Shown here: positions 23,266 to 33,554 of the stretch, piece after piece
Position numbering within the stretch: the stretch's first letter is position 1
Layout: each line of letters opens with the position of its first letter
NCBI RefSeq assembly: GCF_000002595.2
Contig: NC_057005.1
Span: 3,602,001 to 3,666,000, forward strand
Direction: 5' to 3'
Origin: Chlamydomonas reinhardtii
Taxonomy: Eukaryota > Chlorophyta > Chlorophyceae > Chlamydomonadales > Chlamydomonadaceae
Length of the DNA: 64,000 nt
The notes under the pieces: generated by a model
Told to the model about the DNA's origin: nothing
Database searches by the model: none
The model's input: only the letters and a program-made list of their open reading frames with translations
Position numbers and translations under genes: made by a program

Positions 23266-23928
23266 TGCGCGGATGTTTAGGGCTGCCTTCTACGAGTTTG
23301 CGGGGGCGTGCCGGGGACTAGCAGTTGAACCTCATACCGTACATGCCGCCAAAGAGAGGAAAGTAAGGGAGGCTGAAGGCTCGAATTGCGTGCCGCCTGG
23401 GCGTGTCTGACACGTGGCCTGGACAGTTGTTTCGAGGATGCTATGCGGCTTAAGTTCGCGGCGTGACATGGGACCAGGTTGCTGCACCGACTGAAGTCAA
23501 TGGTCTCGTCCCGCCTGAATTGTTGCACGCCATCCGGGTCTGCGCTGTGTATCGGTGCTCGCTCCTGGATCACACGAGCAGTCCATAGGGTTGCATGTAT
23601 GGTTTTGAGCAATCCCGCCCACTATGCCCGTGTCAAATCCGTACGGCCACATCGTGCGTGCGTACCATGCAGCAGTCACTGAAGCCGCAGCATTTCCTCA
23701 TGCAGGCGACGGGCACCGACCCTACCTACCGGTAGCTAGGCAACAAGCCGAGGAGCAACTCCTGAGCTCAGCCACCTCACCATCTGGATTGCGCAACCTC
23801 TCTCACCAATCGGGCCGCACACCTTCCAAAGCCTCCGACTTATCCTGTACCAACAGCCACGCTTTCAACGCAACCTCAAACAAACGCGCCGGAGCCGCCC
23901 AAAGGACGCAAAGCTAAACGCCCGCGCA
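23266..23928. other. Convergent intergenic region between the two MYND genes
   Basis: 663 bases that must hold both 3' UTRs. No gene and no obvious TGTAA motif on either strand was seen. The 3' UTRs are not visibly similar to each other, unlike the coding ends. Confidence 0.4.
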
Positions 23929-26215
23929 TCAGCGGCTCCCAACACCCTTCAGCACTGGGCACGCCTCCTTGTGCCCCGCGCGCCAGTGCGCCGCCTGGCA
24001 GGGTCGGCCGCAGTACCGCACGGCCTTGCAGCCGCCACAGGCCTGCAGCGGCAGATCCGACTCACTCGGACCGGCCAGGTTGGTGCAGCGCGGGTTGCCG
24101 CAGCAGCTCAGCGGCGAGCTCGACTGCCCTTGCTGCGCCTGCCCTCGCGGCCCCTGCTGCTGTCCCTGCTGGCCCTGCTGTCCGTGCTGGCCCTGCTGCT
24201 GCCACTGTCCCTGCCCCTGCTGTCCCTGCTGTCCCTGCTGTCCCTGCTGTCCCTGCTGTCCCTGCTGTCCCTGCTGTCCCTGCTGTCCCTGCCCCTGTTC
24301 CAAGCCGCCCCCCTGCAGTGCCGCCGCCTCCACCTCCGCCTCACGCGGCGACAGCGGGTGCCGCCAGGCGCCGTCGCCGGCTGGCTGCGGCGCCATCTGT
24401 GCCAGCGCGGCACGCGTGGCCCCCGTGCCCAGCGCCTTGGCCCGCACCGCCGGCCCTGTGGCGCCCGACGTCGCCAGTTCACGCACGTGCTCCACACTGG
24501 GCAGCGGCCCCTGCACCATGAACGCCGGGAAGCCGATCAGCCCAAGCGTGGGCGTGTGTTTCGCCAGCATGGCACGCAGGTTTCCGGCGGACCAAGGCCA
24601 GGCCGGCGGCGACGGCGATCTTGGCTGCAGCGTCGCCGCCAAGGCGTCCGGCGCCGCCAGCGGCAGCAGCAGCAGCGTGTTCTGCACGGCGAGCGTGACG
24701 CCCACGGCGCTTGGGTCGCGCGGCTGCAGCGCCGCCAGCAGCCGTAGCCCCACCTCCAACAGCTCGAGCACCTCCACGTCGTGGAGGAGCCACTGCCGCC
24801 AGCTGGCAGCGTCAGCGGCGGCTGTAGCAGCGGCAGTGGCGGTGCCGGCGGCGGCTGTAGCGGCGGGCGGCGGGGTGCGGGTGCTGGCGGCTCCGGCGGC
24901 GGGCGGTACCTGGGCCCGGGCGCCGGCGGCCTCAGCGACCGTGCCGTCGCACTGCGCCAGTGCTATCAGCGGGTTGAACAGCAGGTACATGACCTGTGTG
25001 TGTTTGTGCATGTGCGCGTGTGTGTGTGTGCGTGTGTGTGTGTGTGTATATATGTGTTAAGGAGCACAAGGTGAACAAAGCGCAAAGACAGTGCATGTGC
25101 GTATGTGTGCGAGTGTGAGTGTGTGTTCGTGTGCGTGTGCAATGATGTGGGTCAGAACGTATTACGGCCAGTAACGTAGCACGGTGAGTACGCCACCCCT
25201 ACTCCAGCTGGAATGGCTTACTCAGCGGTAGCTCCTACCACAGCCGCACCTGTGTATATGGCCCCGCAACCAGCTGCGCCGCCTCCGGCCGCTCCAGCTG
25301 CGGCAGCCGCAGGCAGCGCGACAGCGCCGGCAGCCAGCGGTGCAGCGTGTGCCACAGCAGCAGCCGCAGCCGCAGCCCGTGCGGCTGTAGCATGTCGGGC
25401 GGCGCCGCTTCCGGGCGGCGGCCGCTGCTGCCGGCCCTGCCAGGGCCCCCACCCACCCCTCCGCCCAGCCTTCCGCCAAGCGAGACCAGGGTTGGCGGAA
25501 TGAAGCCGGGCGACCTCTGCCCCGGCCCACGGCCGCCAGCCCCACAACCCGCGCCGCGGCGGTCCGTGCTCGCCAGGTTGCCGGGCGGCATGGCGCCCGC
25601 GCCGGCGCCGGCGCCCTGCCGCTGCAGGGCGGGGCTGGGCAGCAGCGACACCGCCGCCACCACCCACTGCACATCGCCCTCCAAGCAGCTGAAACCGCCA
25701 TCACCGCCACCACCTCCACGCCCTTCTCCACGCCCTCCTCCATGCCCTGCTCCATGCCCTCCTCCTTGCCCCCCTTGCGCCGCCGCCACATGCACCACCA
25801 GCTGCAGCCGCTTGCCGATGCTGGTGATGAGCGCCGCCGCCTGGGCCGGCGGCGCGAACGCCAGCAGCTGCTGGAACAGCGGCCAGCAGGTGGCGCTGCC
25901 GAAAATCTCGACGCTGAAGGGCAGGAAGGTCGCGAGCGGCTGCAGCGCTAGGCCGGTGTCGGGCGCGGCGCGAACCGCCAACTCCAGCGCCGACAGCATG
26001 CCGCCTGCCAGGGGGGCGGCCAGGGCCCGCGGCGGGCGCGGTGGCGGCTCCGGGCCTGAGGCGGCAGGTGGGATGGTGCGTCGGGGGCGGGGCCATTCGT
26101 GTCCGGAACCCGCCAGGGGATGGGTTGGGCAATGCGTATGTGTGTGTGTGAGTTAAAGAGCACAAGGAAAACATTGCGCGTGTGTGTGTGTGTGTTAAAG
26201 AGCACAAGGAAAACA

Positions 26216-26254
<39 letters not shown>

Positions 26255-29200
26255 GGTGTGAGGCTTGTCACGGGTGCGTGTGAGCATGACTCGTAGGCAG
26301 CGATGTATGGGCAGGTGAAGAGCCTGTGAGCTGAGCACTCCGCATTGCTATTACAGGGGTTGACGCACGCACGTGGTGGCTCCAACTCCAGCTCACTGTC
26401 ACAGTCACAGTCGTACTCACGATCACGCCGCCTTCATTCAGCTCACACGCTCCCGTCGACTCATTCCCGCCCTGCCCCACCCCAGCCACGCACCCACCCG
26501 GCGCAGGCACGTCGGGACCGCGCTGCAGCGCCCTCCCAACCCAGCCCAACAGCTGTGCATGCCGCTGCACGCGCAGCAGCTGCTCGCCCTCACTACCGCT
26601 GCCGCTACTGCCGCCGCTACTGCCGCTTGCGCCCAGGTCCGCGACAAAGGCCCGCAGCACCGCCGCCACCGTCCTCCAGTAGCGGGCCATCAGCAGCGGA
26701 CCGCTGCTGCTGCCGCTGTTGCCGCTGCTACTGCCGCTGTTGCCGCTGCTACTGCCGATGTTGTCGCTGGCAGCGGACCACATGCCTCTAGCGGCATCTA
26801 CAGCGGACAGCCCCACCTCCCAGGCGTCACTGCGCTGCAGCCGCAGCATCGGCATTGGCATCGGCATCGGCATCGGCATTGGCAGCGCCGGCGCCGCACT
26901 CTCGGATGCTGGCATGGATGTGGCATGGGCGCCGCTGGAAGTGCCACTGCCACTGCCGCCTCCCGCCGGGTCCGCCACATGTGCGTCCGAAGGCCCAGCG
27001 GGCGCCGCGGCCAGCGCGCCTAGCGCGCCCGCCCGAGCGGCGCCAGTCGCCGCCGCCGCCGTAGCAGCAGCAGCAGCAGTAGTAGTAGCAGCCGCCGCAG
27101 TAGCAGTGCCCGTTGCAGTCGCATTAGCGTGGTTCAGGGAAGCCGCTGCCAGGTCGGCGCAGCGAAGCATCACCTGGGCAGCCGCCCGCGGTGTGATGGG
27201 GGACAAGCAGTAGCCGCCACCGCTGCTGCTACTGCCGCCGCCACTGCTGCTACTGCCGGCCGCCTGGGTCAGACCACCGCCTCGGCTGCCGCCATCTCTG
27301 CCACCCGTGCCGCCGCCGCCGCGACCACGAGGGCTGCTGGTCGTTGCGCCGCCGCGGCCGCCGCCAACGGTCCCGCTGCTACTGCTGGTGCCGCTGCCGG
27401 TACTGCCGCGCGTGGCTGGCTTGAGGAGCTCCTCAAGGGCACACACGACTATTGCCAGCACAGTGAACGGCGCACTGGCCAGGTAGGCTACGCTGTCGAC
27501 AAAGAGGTGCGGCTGTAGCAGCCTCAGATCCACCTGAGGCTGATCAGCTACATCCACTAGCAGCGGCAGCCCCGCCGCCAGCTCCGCCGGCAGCCCCCAC
27601 ACGCCCCGCTCGCCGCCGCCAAAGCCCGCCGCACCCAGCGTCGCCACCACCTGTGACAGCACCTGCATCTGCAGGCAGGCACCCAAGAGCACTGGGGGCG
27701 GCGGCTGCGCCGGCTGCTGCTGGTGCGGGCGCGCGGCGCTACTGCTGCGGCGGCTGCCACCGCCACCCCCGATGGTCATGCTGCTGCCGCCTGTTCCGGT
27801 GCTGCTGCTGGCCTCCACGCCAAAGGCGCCCATCCACAGCGCTATGTGCTGCTGCGACAAGGTGTGAACTCGGTGGAGCAGCGACTCCTGCAGCCGTGAG
27901 CCCCCCAGTTGGTGGTGTTGGTGCTGGTGTTGCTGTTGCGGTGGCCCCTCAAGTGGTGCTGGCGGCCCCTGCTGCTGCTGCTGCTGCTGCTGTTGCGGCG
28001 GCACCTGCTGCCGCTGGTGCTGCAGCCGCCGCCGCCCCACTGCTACAGCCTCATGCAGCAGTAGCGCCGCCACGTGCTCAAGCAGACCGCTGGCGGCTAT
28101 CTCGCGCGGCAGCAGCTCTGTCAGCGGCGACGGCGGCGACGTGGATCCCCGCCGCTCCTGCTGCTCCTGTTGTCTGCTCGCGGCATGCAGCTGGATGCCG
28201 GTGCATAGCCCGGCGGCGGCTGACACCACGTCACACGTCACACCCAGCAACGCCGCCAGCAGCTGGGCGGCCCCCCCCACCTCGTAGCAGCTGCTACTGC
28301 TGCTACTCCTGCTACTGCCGCCACCACCGCTATTGCCGCCGCTAGGCCCTTCCGCTGTAGCGCCGGCGGCCTTGGCCGCGGCCCCTGCGGCCTGCGCCGC
28401 CAGGCGGCCACAGGCCCGCAGGCCGTGACTTGACAGCAGCGCGCGGGCGGTCCGACACAGCAGCTCGCGGCGGCGGCTCTGCGGCGGCGCCGCGCCGCCG
28501 CCGCCTGCAACGCCTGCTGTTGCCGCTTCCGTGACTAGGGCCTCAAACAGCAGGAACAGCGCCCTGATGTGCGTGGCGGTGGCTTTCACGGCTGCATCCA
28601 TGGAAGCAAAGCCGTTGGGCGCTCCGGCTCCCGAACAAGCTGCTTCGGCTGCGGCCCCAGCGACACGCGGGTCTGGCTGCTGTGCGTGCGCCGCCACCGC
28701 GCCGCCACTCCCGCCTGCGCCTCCGCCCGCGCCTCCAGCTCCCGCTTCCGTGGATGCGTTGCTACTGGCAATGGCAGTAGCAAATGGCGCCGCCGGGGAG
28801 ACAGCAGCAGCAGCAGCAACAGGAGCAGCAGCCGGCCGCGGCCCGCCGCCGCCTGCTGCCTGCAGGCATACCCCAGCCGCCAGCGCCGCCGGCACACGCG
28901 CCGCCAGTAGCTGGTCCGAGCTCCGTCGCAACCAGTTGAGCAGCAGGGGCCAGGCGGCACTGCGGTTTAGGCACTGTAGTAACAACAGTCATGAAACAGC
29001 AACGTGTAACAAATTGGGGAATGCACGAGGTGCCAGCGCGCGAAAATGAATCACCGTACCGTATGCCGGGTCCTGCAGTGCCGTCTCCCGGCTGGATGTG
29101 TCTGCCCCGACTCCCGAGCCTCATGTTGGCTGGGGCCTTGGCTGGGGCCCCTGTGATGGGCTTTGCGCCGCGCAACACCCAAGGCAAACGCACCTCGACG

Positions 29201-29523
29201 CACGCCTCCCGCTGCCTTGGCCAACACCTCGAGTGCTCGAGCTGGGAGCGCACGGTGTCCAGCGGCCCATCCAGCGCGGAATGGCCGGCAGCAGCTGGAG
29301 ACTGCTCGTGCTCGCGCAGCACTGAGACAAGCAGGCCGACGTCCAGCCGAAACACTCCCGGGACCTCCTGCAGGCCACCACCACATTGTGCATACCCTTA
29401 AAATATCAATACGAAGAGCAAGTCTTTTGCTCGCGCCCTGCGTCGCGAACAAGGGCTCAGCCTTCGCACCTCGAATTGGCGCGCACCATCCCCAAGCCTC
29501 GCCGAGCTCCGTTGTTGTGACAT
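23929..29523 (-). CDS. Large MYND zinc-finger protein, paralogue 2
   Basis: Exons (minus) 29523-29470, 29367-29194, 28973-26498, 26055-25250 and 24993-23929 give 1524 residues. All phases close. The start exon (MSQQRSSARLGDGARQFE) is inferred: exon 2 has a TAA upstream in frame and no ATG, so a 5' exon is required. The C-terminal MYND finger (about 1466-1517) has CCGNPRCTN, CGGCKAVRYCGRPCQ and HWRAGHKEAC. Blocks shared with paralogue 1 occur in the same order, including CLQMQVLSQVVATL, GGGERGVWGLPAELAAGLP and WPLFQQLLAFAPPA. A GQQ repeat just before the finger (24120-24300) is absent from paralogue 1. Intron positions partly differ: paralogue 1 has an intron before WPLFQQ, and this gene has one after PYTQ. 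Function is not known. Confidence 0.78.
24130..24300 (-). repeat. In-frame Gly-Gln-Gln repeat in MYND paralogue 2
   Basis: About a dozen tandem 9-bp units (CTGCTGTCC on plus) encode repeating GQQ in the final exon of paralogue 2. On the plus strand the same array gives a false Cys/Pro-rich frame. Confidence 0.85.
24995..25100 (+). repeat. (GT)n microsatellite with short element copy 4
   Basis: GT tract followed by TTAAGGAGCACAAGGTGAAC and GCGCAAAGACAGTG, in the last intron of MYND paralogue 2. On the minus strand the CA end supplies the splice acceptor at 24994-24995. Confidence 0.7.
26153..26250 (+). repeat. Two tandem short-element copies and (GT)n
   Basis: TTAAAGAGCACAAGGAAAAC occurs twice (from 26153 and from 26195), each bordered by GT repeats, in intron 3 of MYND paralogue 2. 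Confidence 0.8.
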
Positions 29524-30172
29524 TCTATGATTGTGGGTATGCGAGCATACGAGATTTAATGTATGGACAAAGGGCTGAAGGGGCATTCTTAAGGTGACCC
29601 GCCGGACCAGTCCGCAATCAGCATGCACTCGGCACGCTACGCCACGCTCCACGCTACGCCACGCTCCACGCTTTTCCACGAAACCCACCCGACCGCTTAG
29701 TCCGTCCGCTCGCCTACTGTTCACGACTGGTGCTGGACTGCTGGTGATGGTGCGGTCGCGGACTTTCGCCGACGCCTGTGCTGGCCGGAGAAGGAAAGGA
29801 CGGGCTGGACCAGTCGGGAATCGGCCGGCGTGCCCCCTGACGCTGCGAACGTTGCTGGTCCTGCACCTAGCTCAAGCATCAATTACCGCGGCCGGCGGGA
29901 CACATGACAGCTCACCCTCTCAGTCTGGTCCCGGCCACACGCGCGTGTCTCCAAAACCGGGGTGGGATCATGGTTCTTAGCGTGTTAGCGTGTGAGGAAA
30001 TCGTAAATCGTATAATGCATGCTCAGCGTGCCTAATAACTGTTCTTGGGGTAATTATACGCCTTCAATTCACACCGCACTTCGCACCGCAGGCAGAAAGC
30101 GATCGCGAGCTTCAGTCGCTTCAGCCACGCTGGTTCTGGCGCTCTGCACTTTACACTTCCTGAAACTAGTCC

Positions 30173-30391
30173 TTGCGCTTTAATAGCTGTGACCAGGCGC
30201 GTCTGAGGAAAGTATTAGAGCGCGCGACCGGTCTGAGATTCTCGCAGCCTCAGTCGAGCCTGGACGGCCATGCTGATTTCTCACTAGTAAAGGCTTTGGG
30301 CGAGCGCTGGGGCGCGGAGCCGAGCGCGTTGCCGGGCGCGGCCTCCAACAACCTGGGACTGGGCTCCCTGAAGCGGCTTCTGTCTGACTAG
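30173..30391 (+). other. Open frame without ATG, possible exon or relic
   Basis: Encodes about 72 residues ending NNLGLGSLKRLLSD before a TAG. No in-frame ATG and no recognised family. It could be an exon of an unrecognised gene, a relic or chance. It directly precedes the 39-bp duplicated segment. Confidence 0.2.
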
Positions 30392-30403
30392 CAGGTGCGC
30401 AAG

Positions 30404-30442
30404 GGAGAAGCTTATAGTCAGCTACCGGAACCCCCAGTCATT
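30404..30442 (+). repeat. 39-bp exact copy of part of the small gene (6586-6624)
   Basis: Includes AAGCTTATAGTCAGCTACCG and reads on through the CCCCCAGTCATT end. Flanks differ on both sides, and the copy is not in a supported gene. Confidence 0.85.
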
Positions 30443-30720
30443 ATGGGGCCGCGGGAGAAGCACACACACTCGCGCATCGGCGACGGCATCAGTCGCTGTC
30501 TTGTGTCGCTTGGTGCGAGGACACCGGCGCTTGCATGTGAAAGTCACGATTTTTACAAGATTGGGACAAACGGCGCGGTTGCGGGAGCGAGAGCTGACGC
30601 GGCGTTCCTTCCCAGTCGGACACACGCTCAGGCAGGTCAGTGCACCGTAACACTCCCCGCTTGCTCGCTGCTGCTCCCAAACCCCCCTCCCCTGCAGGTA
30701 CACCACACGTTCCATCAAAG

Positions 30721-33312
30721 ATGCTGGCAGACGTCATTGCACCAGCAGCATCCCATTGGCCTGCCGCTGGTAGCGTCGCGCAAGTGCTGCCCGCGGCGCC
30801 GGCAACGCAGCTCTCCGGCAGCAGCAGCGCCGCGGGCGGGTGGGCCGCTGGCTGCGCCTCTCCCGGCATGCGTTCAATGCTGCCTCCCAGTGCAGCCGCC
30901 GCTGCAGCCGCCACAGTGTCAGCAACCGGTACATCCGCAGCAGCGGCGGATCTGGCCCTGAAACCGTACGGTACGACGGGAGCTGGTGCGAGCCGCACCA
31001 GCGGCGGCGGGGGCGGCGCCGCCGCCACCGCTTCCTCGGCCCGGCCACTTCCTCTGTGGGATGAAGTCGACGCCTGCGTGCCAGCGTCGCACCCCCAACC
31101 GCACCCTCACCCCCACCAGCAGCACCTGCACCAGTACCCACACCCCGCCAGCCCGGCTCGCGGCCTGTGCGCCGTGCCTGTCTCGCCATCGCGCGGCCCC
31201 AACAACAGCAGCCTGCAGCCCATGCCCTCCCACCTCAGCGGCGGCGCCGCCAGCCACTGCGGAGGCCTGTTGGAGCCACACGGCGCCGCCGGCGCCGCCA
31301 CGGCGTCCCCGCGCCGCACGGGCCTGATCTCTAGCGCGGCAGGCGGCTGCATCGGCGGCGGCGGCGGCAGCACAGGCATGGGTGTGGGCGTGGGTGCCGC
31401 CGCGCGGAGCAACGTACTGCCGGGGGCACCGGCGCGACTGAGCCTTGACAGCGTAGACGGCGGGGCGGAGGTGGCAGGCGCCGCAGGCGCCGCGGCCGCC
31501 TCGGCACCCGGCCTGCCGGCCGCCCACGACCCGCACCAACAGCACCAGCACCAGCACAGCCTGCGTGCGGCGTGTACCTCCCCCCGGACCTCATTGGTGG
31601 CGGCGGTACCGATGGCGGCGTCAGGGCCAGGCTGCGTATCTGCCGCTGTAGGCGCTGGAGCCGGCGTCGGCGCCGGGGGCTGGACGACCTCCGTTCGTGC
31701 GTCCCACGTCGCACGCTCCAACCCGCACTCGCCCATCTCCTACCGCACACATGGCCAGCAGCAGCAGCAGCAGCAGCACACGCCGCGCGCGCACCACGCG
31801 GCACCCGTCGGCCGCGCCTCCGCCACCGCAATCGGCATGACGGCAACACCGGCCGCCGTCGCCAGCCCGCGGCTCGCGCAACCCACCTCCCTCTCCTCCA
31901 CCTTTGCCTCCGTGGCCCACGCACCAGCGGCCTCGGCCATGCCGCCGCGGTGGGGCTCGACGGGCATGGTGATGGAGCGGCGCGTGTGTGGCGTTTATGA
32001 CCATGACGCCTTCAGCGGCGGGGAGCAGGAGGAGGAGGGCGAGGAGGAGGACGACGAGGCGGTGCCGTTGCCGGCGGGGGCGGCCGTGGCGGCGGCCGCA
32101 GGCGGCGGGCACCGGTCTATTGGAGGCCGTGTGGGCAGCGTCGCGTCCGGCGGTGCCTCGCCCTCGCGCGTGTATGGTGCCGGCGGCGCCGCCGGTGGCG
32201 GCCATTGCCATCAGGCCTGGAGTCCGGACCCGTGCGGCTCTCCTGCGGGGCCGCCGCTGACGCCGCGCGGCGCTTGGGGCGCGGGCGGAAGCGGCGGCGA
32301 CAGCATGAACGCGGCTGCCGGCGCCTTCCAGCGGCGGCGGCACTCCCAGGTGCAGGCCCAAGGCCCGGCCGGCGGCTCAGCGGCAGCGGCAGCGGCGGGG
32401 CCCGAGGAGCCAGAGCAAGAGGCGTACAACTGGGATTTTGGGACGGACATGCAGCGCGAGCGCGAGCGGGTGCGGCTGGCAACGGCCGAAGCCGCAGGCC
32501 AAATCCGCTACGCGCCGCCCGCGCATCAGGGCCGGAAGAGCGGCCTCTTCGGGGTGGGGACTCTTGGCATCGGCATGGGAGGCAGCAGCCAGGGCGGCAG
32601 CGGCCGGCTGGGCGGGCAGACCGCGGCGGCGATGCTGGCGGTGCGCCACAGCGCGAATGGCGCCGTTGCCGGAGGGAACGTCAACGGTGTGGCGGGTGGC
32701 AGCGGGCCTTGCAGCATGAGCGGCAGTGCGGCGGGCGACGGCGCAGCCAGCAACGGCAGCACCAGCAGCAACCGCACCAGCAGCAACGGTTTGGCGGCGC
32801 GCGGTGACACGCCCTCGCCGGAGCCGGGCGCGCTGGCGCAGCAGCAGCAGACTGCAGCCCGCCAGCCGGCGGCTGCAGCAAAGCAGCCCACGACAGGAGC
32901 TGCGGCCGGTGCTGCGGCGCGTGTGGGCTACTACTACAAGGGCACGGCAGTCGGCCCGGGAGATGCTCCGGCGCGCAAGCAGGCGACGGGCACGGAGAGC
33001 AAAGCCTCCAGGGCGGCGGAGCCGTCGGAGGAGGAGCAGCAGTGGCGCTTCGCAGACGACTTGCAGCGAGAGCGAGAGCAGGCACGGCTGACTGCAGCCG
33101 TAGTTGCGGCGGATGAAATTGTGTACTCCACTGCGGCGAACGAGCGCAAGAGCCGCGGCAGCGGCAGCAGTGGCGGCGGCGGCGGCGGAGCCAACAGGCG
33201 CTCTCTGAACCTGGGAGGTCGGCTGATGTCGTTGCGCAAGCTGGGTAGCAACGCACGGAAGCATAAGAGTATGGATGTGGGGCTGTCACAGGCAGTCAGC
33301 AGCAACCTGTAA
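30721..33312 (+). CDS. Low-complexity protein with two copies of a charged QRERE motif
   Basis: A single open frame of 863 residues from the first in-frame ATG (MLADVIAPAASHW). Codon use is strongly GC3 like its neighbours. Most of it is Ala/Gly/Ser/His-rich and probably disordered. Two related segments stand out: YNWDFGTDMQRERERVRLAT (about 569-588) followed by AAGQIRYA, and QWRFADDLQREREQARLTAA (about 773-792) followed by ADEIVYS. Both are W-x-F-x-D-x-Q-R-E-R helices, then a short strand. The C-terminus is basic (RRSLNLGGRLMSLRKLG). I do not know this family; the repeats look like short protein- or membrane-binding helices. An acceptor-like CTGCAG 22 bases before the ATG suggests a 5' UTR intron. 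Confidence 0.65.
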   Translation: MLADVIAPAASHWPAAGSVAQVLPAAPATQLSGSSSAAGGWAAGCASPGMRSMLPPSAAAAAAATVSATGTSAAAADLALKPYGTTGAGASRTSGGGGGAAATASSARPLPLWDEVDACVPASHPQPHPHPHQQHLHQYPHPASPARGLCAVPVSPSRGPNNSSLQPMPSHLSGGAASHCGGLLEPHGAAGAATASPRRTGLISSAAGGCIGGGGGSTGMGVGVGAAARSNVLPGAPARLSLDSVDGGAEVAGAAGAAAASAPGLPAAHDPHQQHQHQHSLRAACTSPRTSLVAAVPMAASGPGCVSAAVGAGAGVGAGGWTTSVRASHVARSNPHSPISYRTHGQQQQQQQHTPRAHHAAPVGRASATAIGMTATPAAVASPRLAQPTSLSSTFASVAHAPAASAMPPRWGSTGMVMERRVCGVYDHDAFSGGEQEEEGEEEDDEAVPLPAGAAVAAAAGGGHRSIGGRVGSVASGGASPSRVYGAGGAAGGGHCHQAWSPDPCGSPAGPPLTPRGAWGAGGSGGDSMNAAAGAFQRRRHSQVQAQGPAGGSAAAAAAGPEEPEQEAYNWDFGTDMQRERERVRLATAEAAGQIRYAPPAHQGRKSGLFGVGTLGIGMGGSSQGGSGRLGGQTAAAMLAVRHSANGAVAGGNVNGVAGGSGPCSMSGSAAGDGAASNGSTSSNRTSSNGLAARGDTPSPEPGALAQQQQTAARQPAAAAKQPTTGAAAGAAARVGYYYKGTAVGPGDAPARKQATGTESKASRAAEPSEEEQQWRFADDLQREREQARLTAAVVAADEIVYSTAANERKSRGSGSSGGGGGGANRRSLNLGGRLMSLRKLGSNARKHKSMDVGLSQAVSSNL

Positions 33313-33526
33313 TCACGTGGTCATTGTGCTGATGGATGCACGGGCAGGGACGCAGTACAGTACGGCGTGCGTGTCGCAGTATGGTGTGCGTGTGAGTCAG
33401 GAGGTCGCAGGTGTTGTGCGCGAACGCGGCGCGAACATGGTTGTTCCCGTAAATGGGGTTTGCCGGATGACTAAATGATGGGAAATGAGAGGGATTTATG
33501 CGTGGCAGGTAGGCTTTTGTACCTGG

Positions 33527-33554
33527 TCCACTGCGGCGAACGAGCGCAAGAGCC
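33527..33554 (+). repeat. 28-bp exact copy of upstream coding sequence (33127-33154)
   Basis: Repeats the stretch beginning TCCACTGCGGCGAACGAGCG from the gene ending at 33312, about 215 bases after its stop. Confidence 0.8.

Larger units (their letters stand above)
29524..30720. other. Divergent intergenic region with a gene-fragment copy
   Basis: About 1.2 kb upstream of both MYND paralogue 2 and the gene at 30721. A 219-base open frame without ATG lies at 30173-30391, and a 39-bp copy of the small gene at 30404-30442. CTGCAG at 30693-30698 may be a splice acceptor in the 5' leader of the next gene. Nothing else was recognised. Confidence 0.4.

Noticed and set aside
23969-25060. Plus-strand frame rich in CCPCCPC across the end of MYND paralogue 2
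   Set aside because: It is antisense to a clear MYND-finger exon; the Cys/Pro pattern is the reverse of the GQQ repeat.
30640-30720. Upstream extension of the 30721 gene
   Set aside because: In frame and open, but without an ATG; the region looks like a 5' leader with a splice acceptor.
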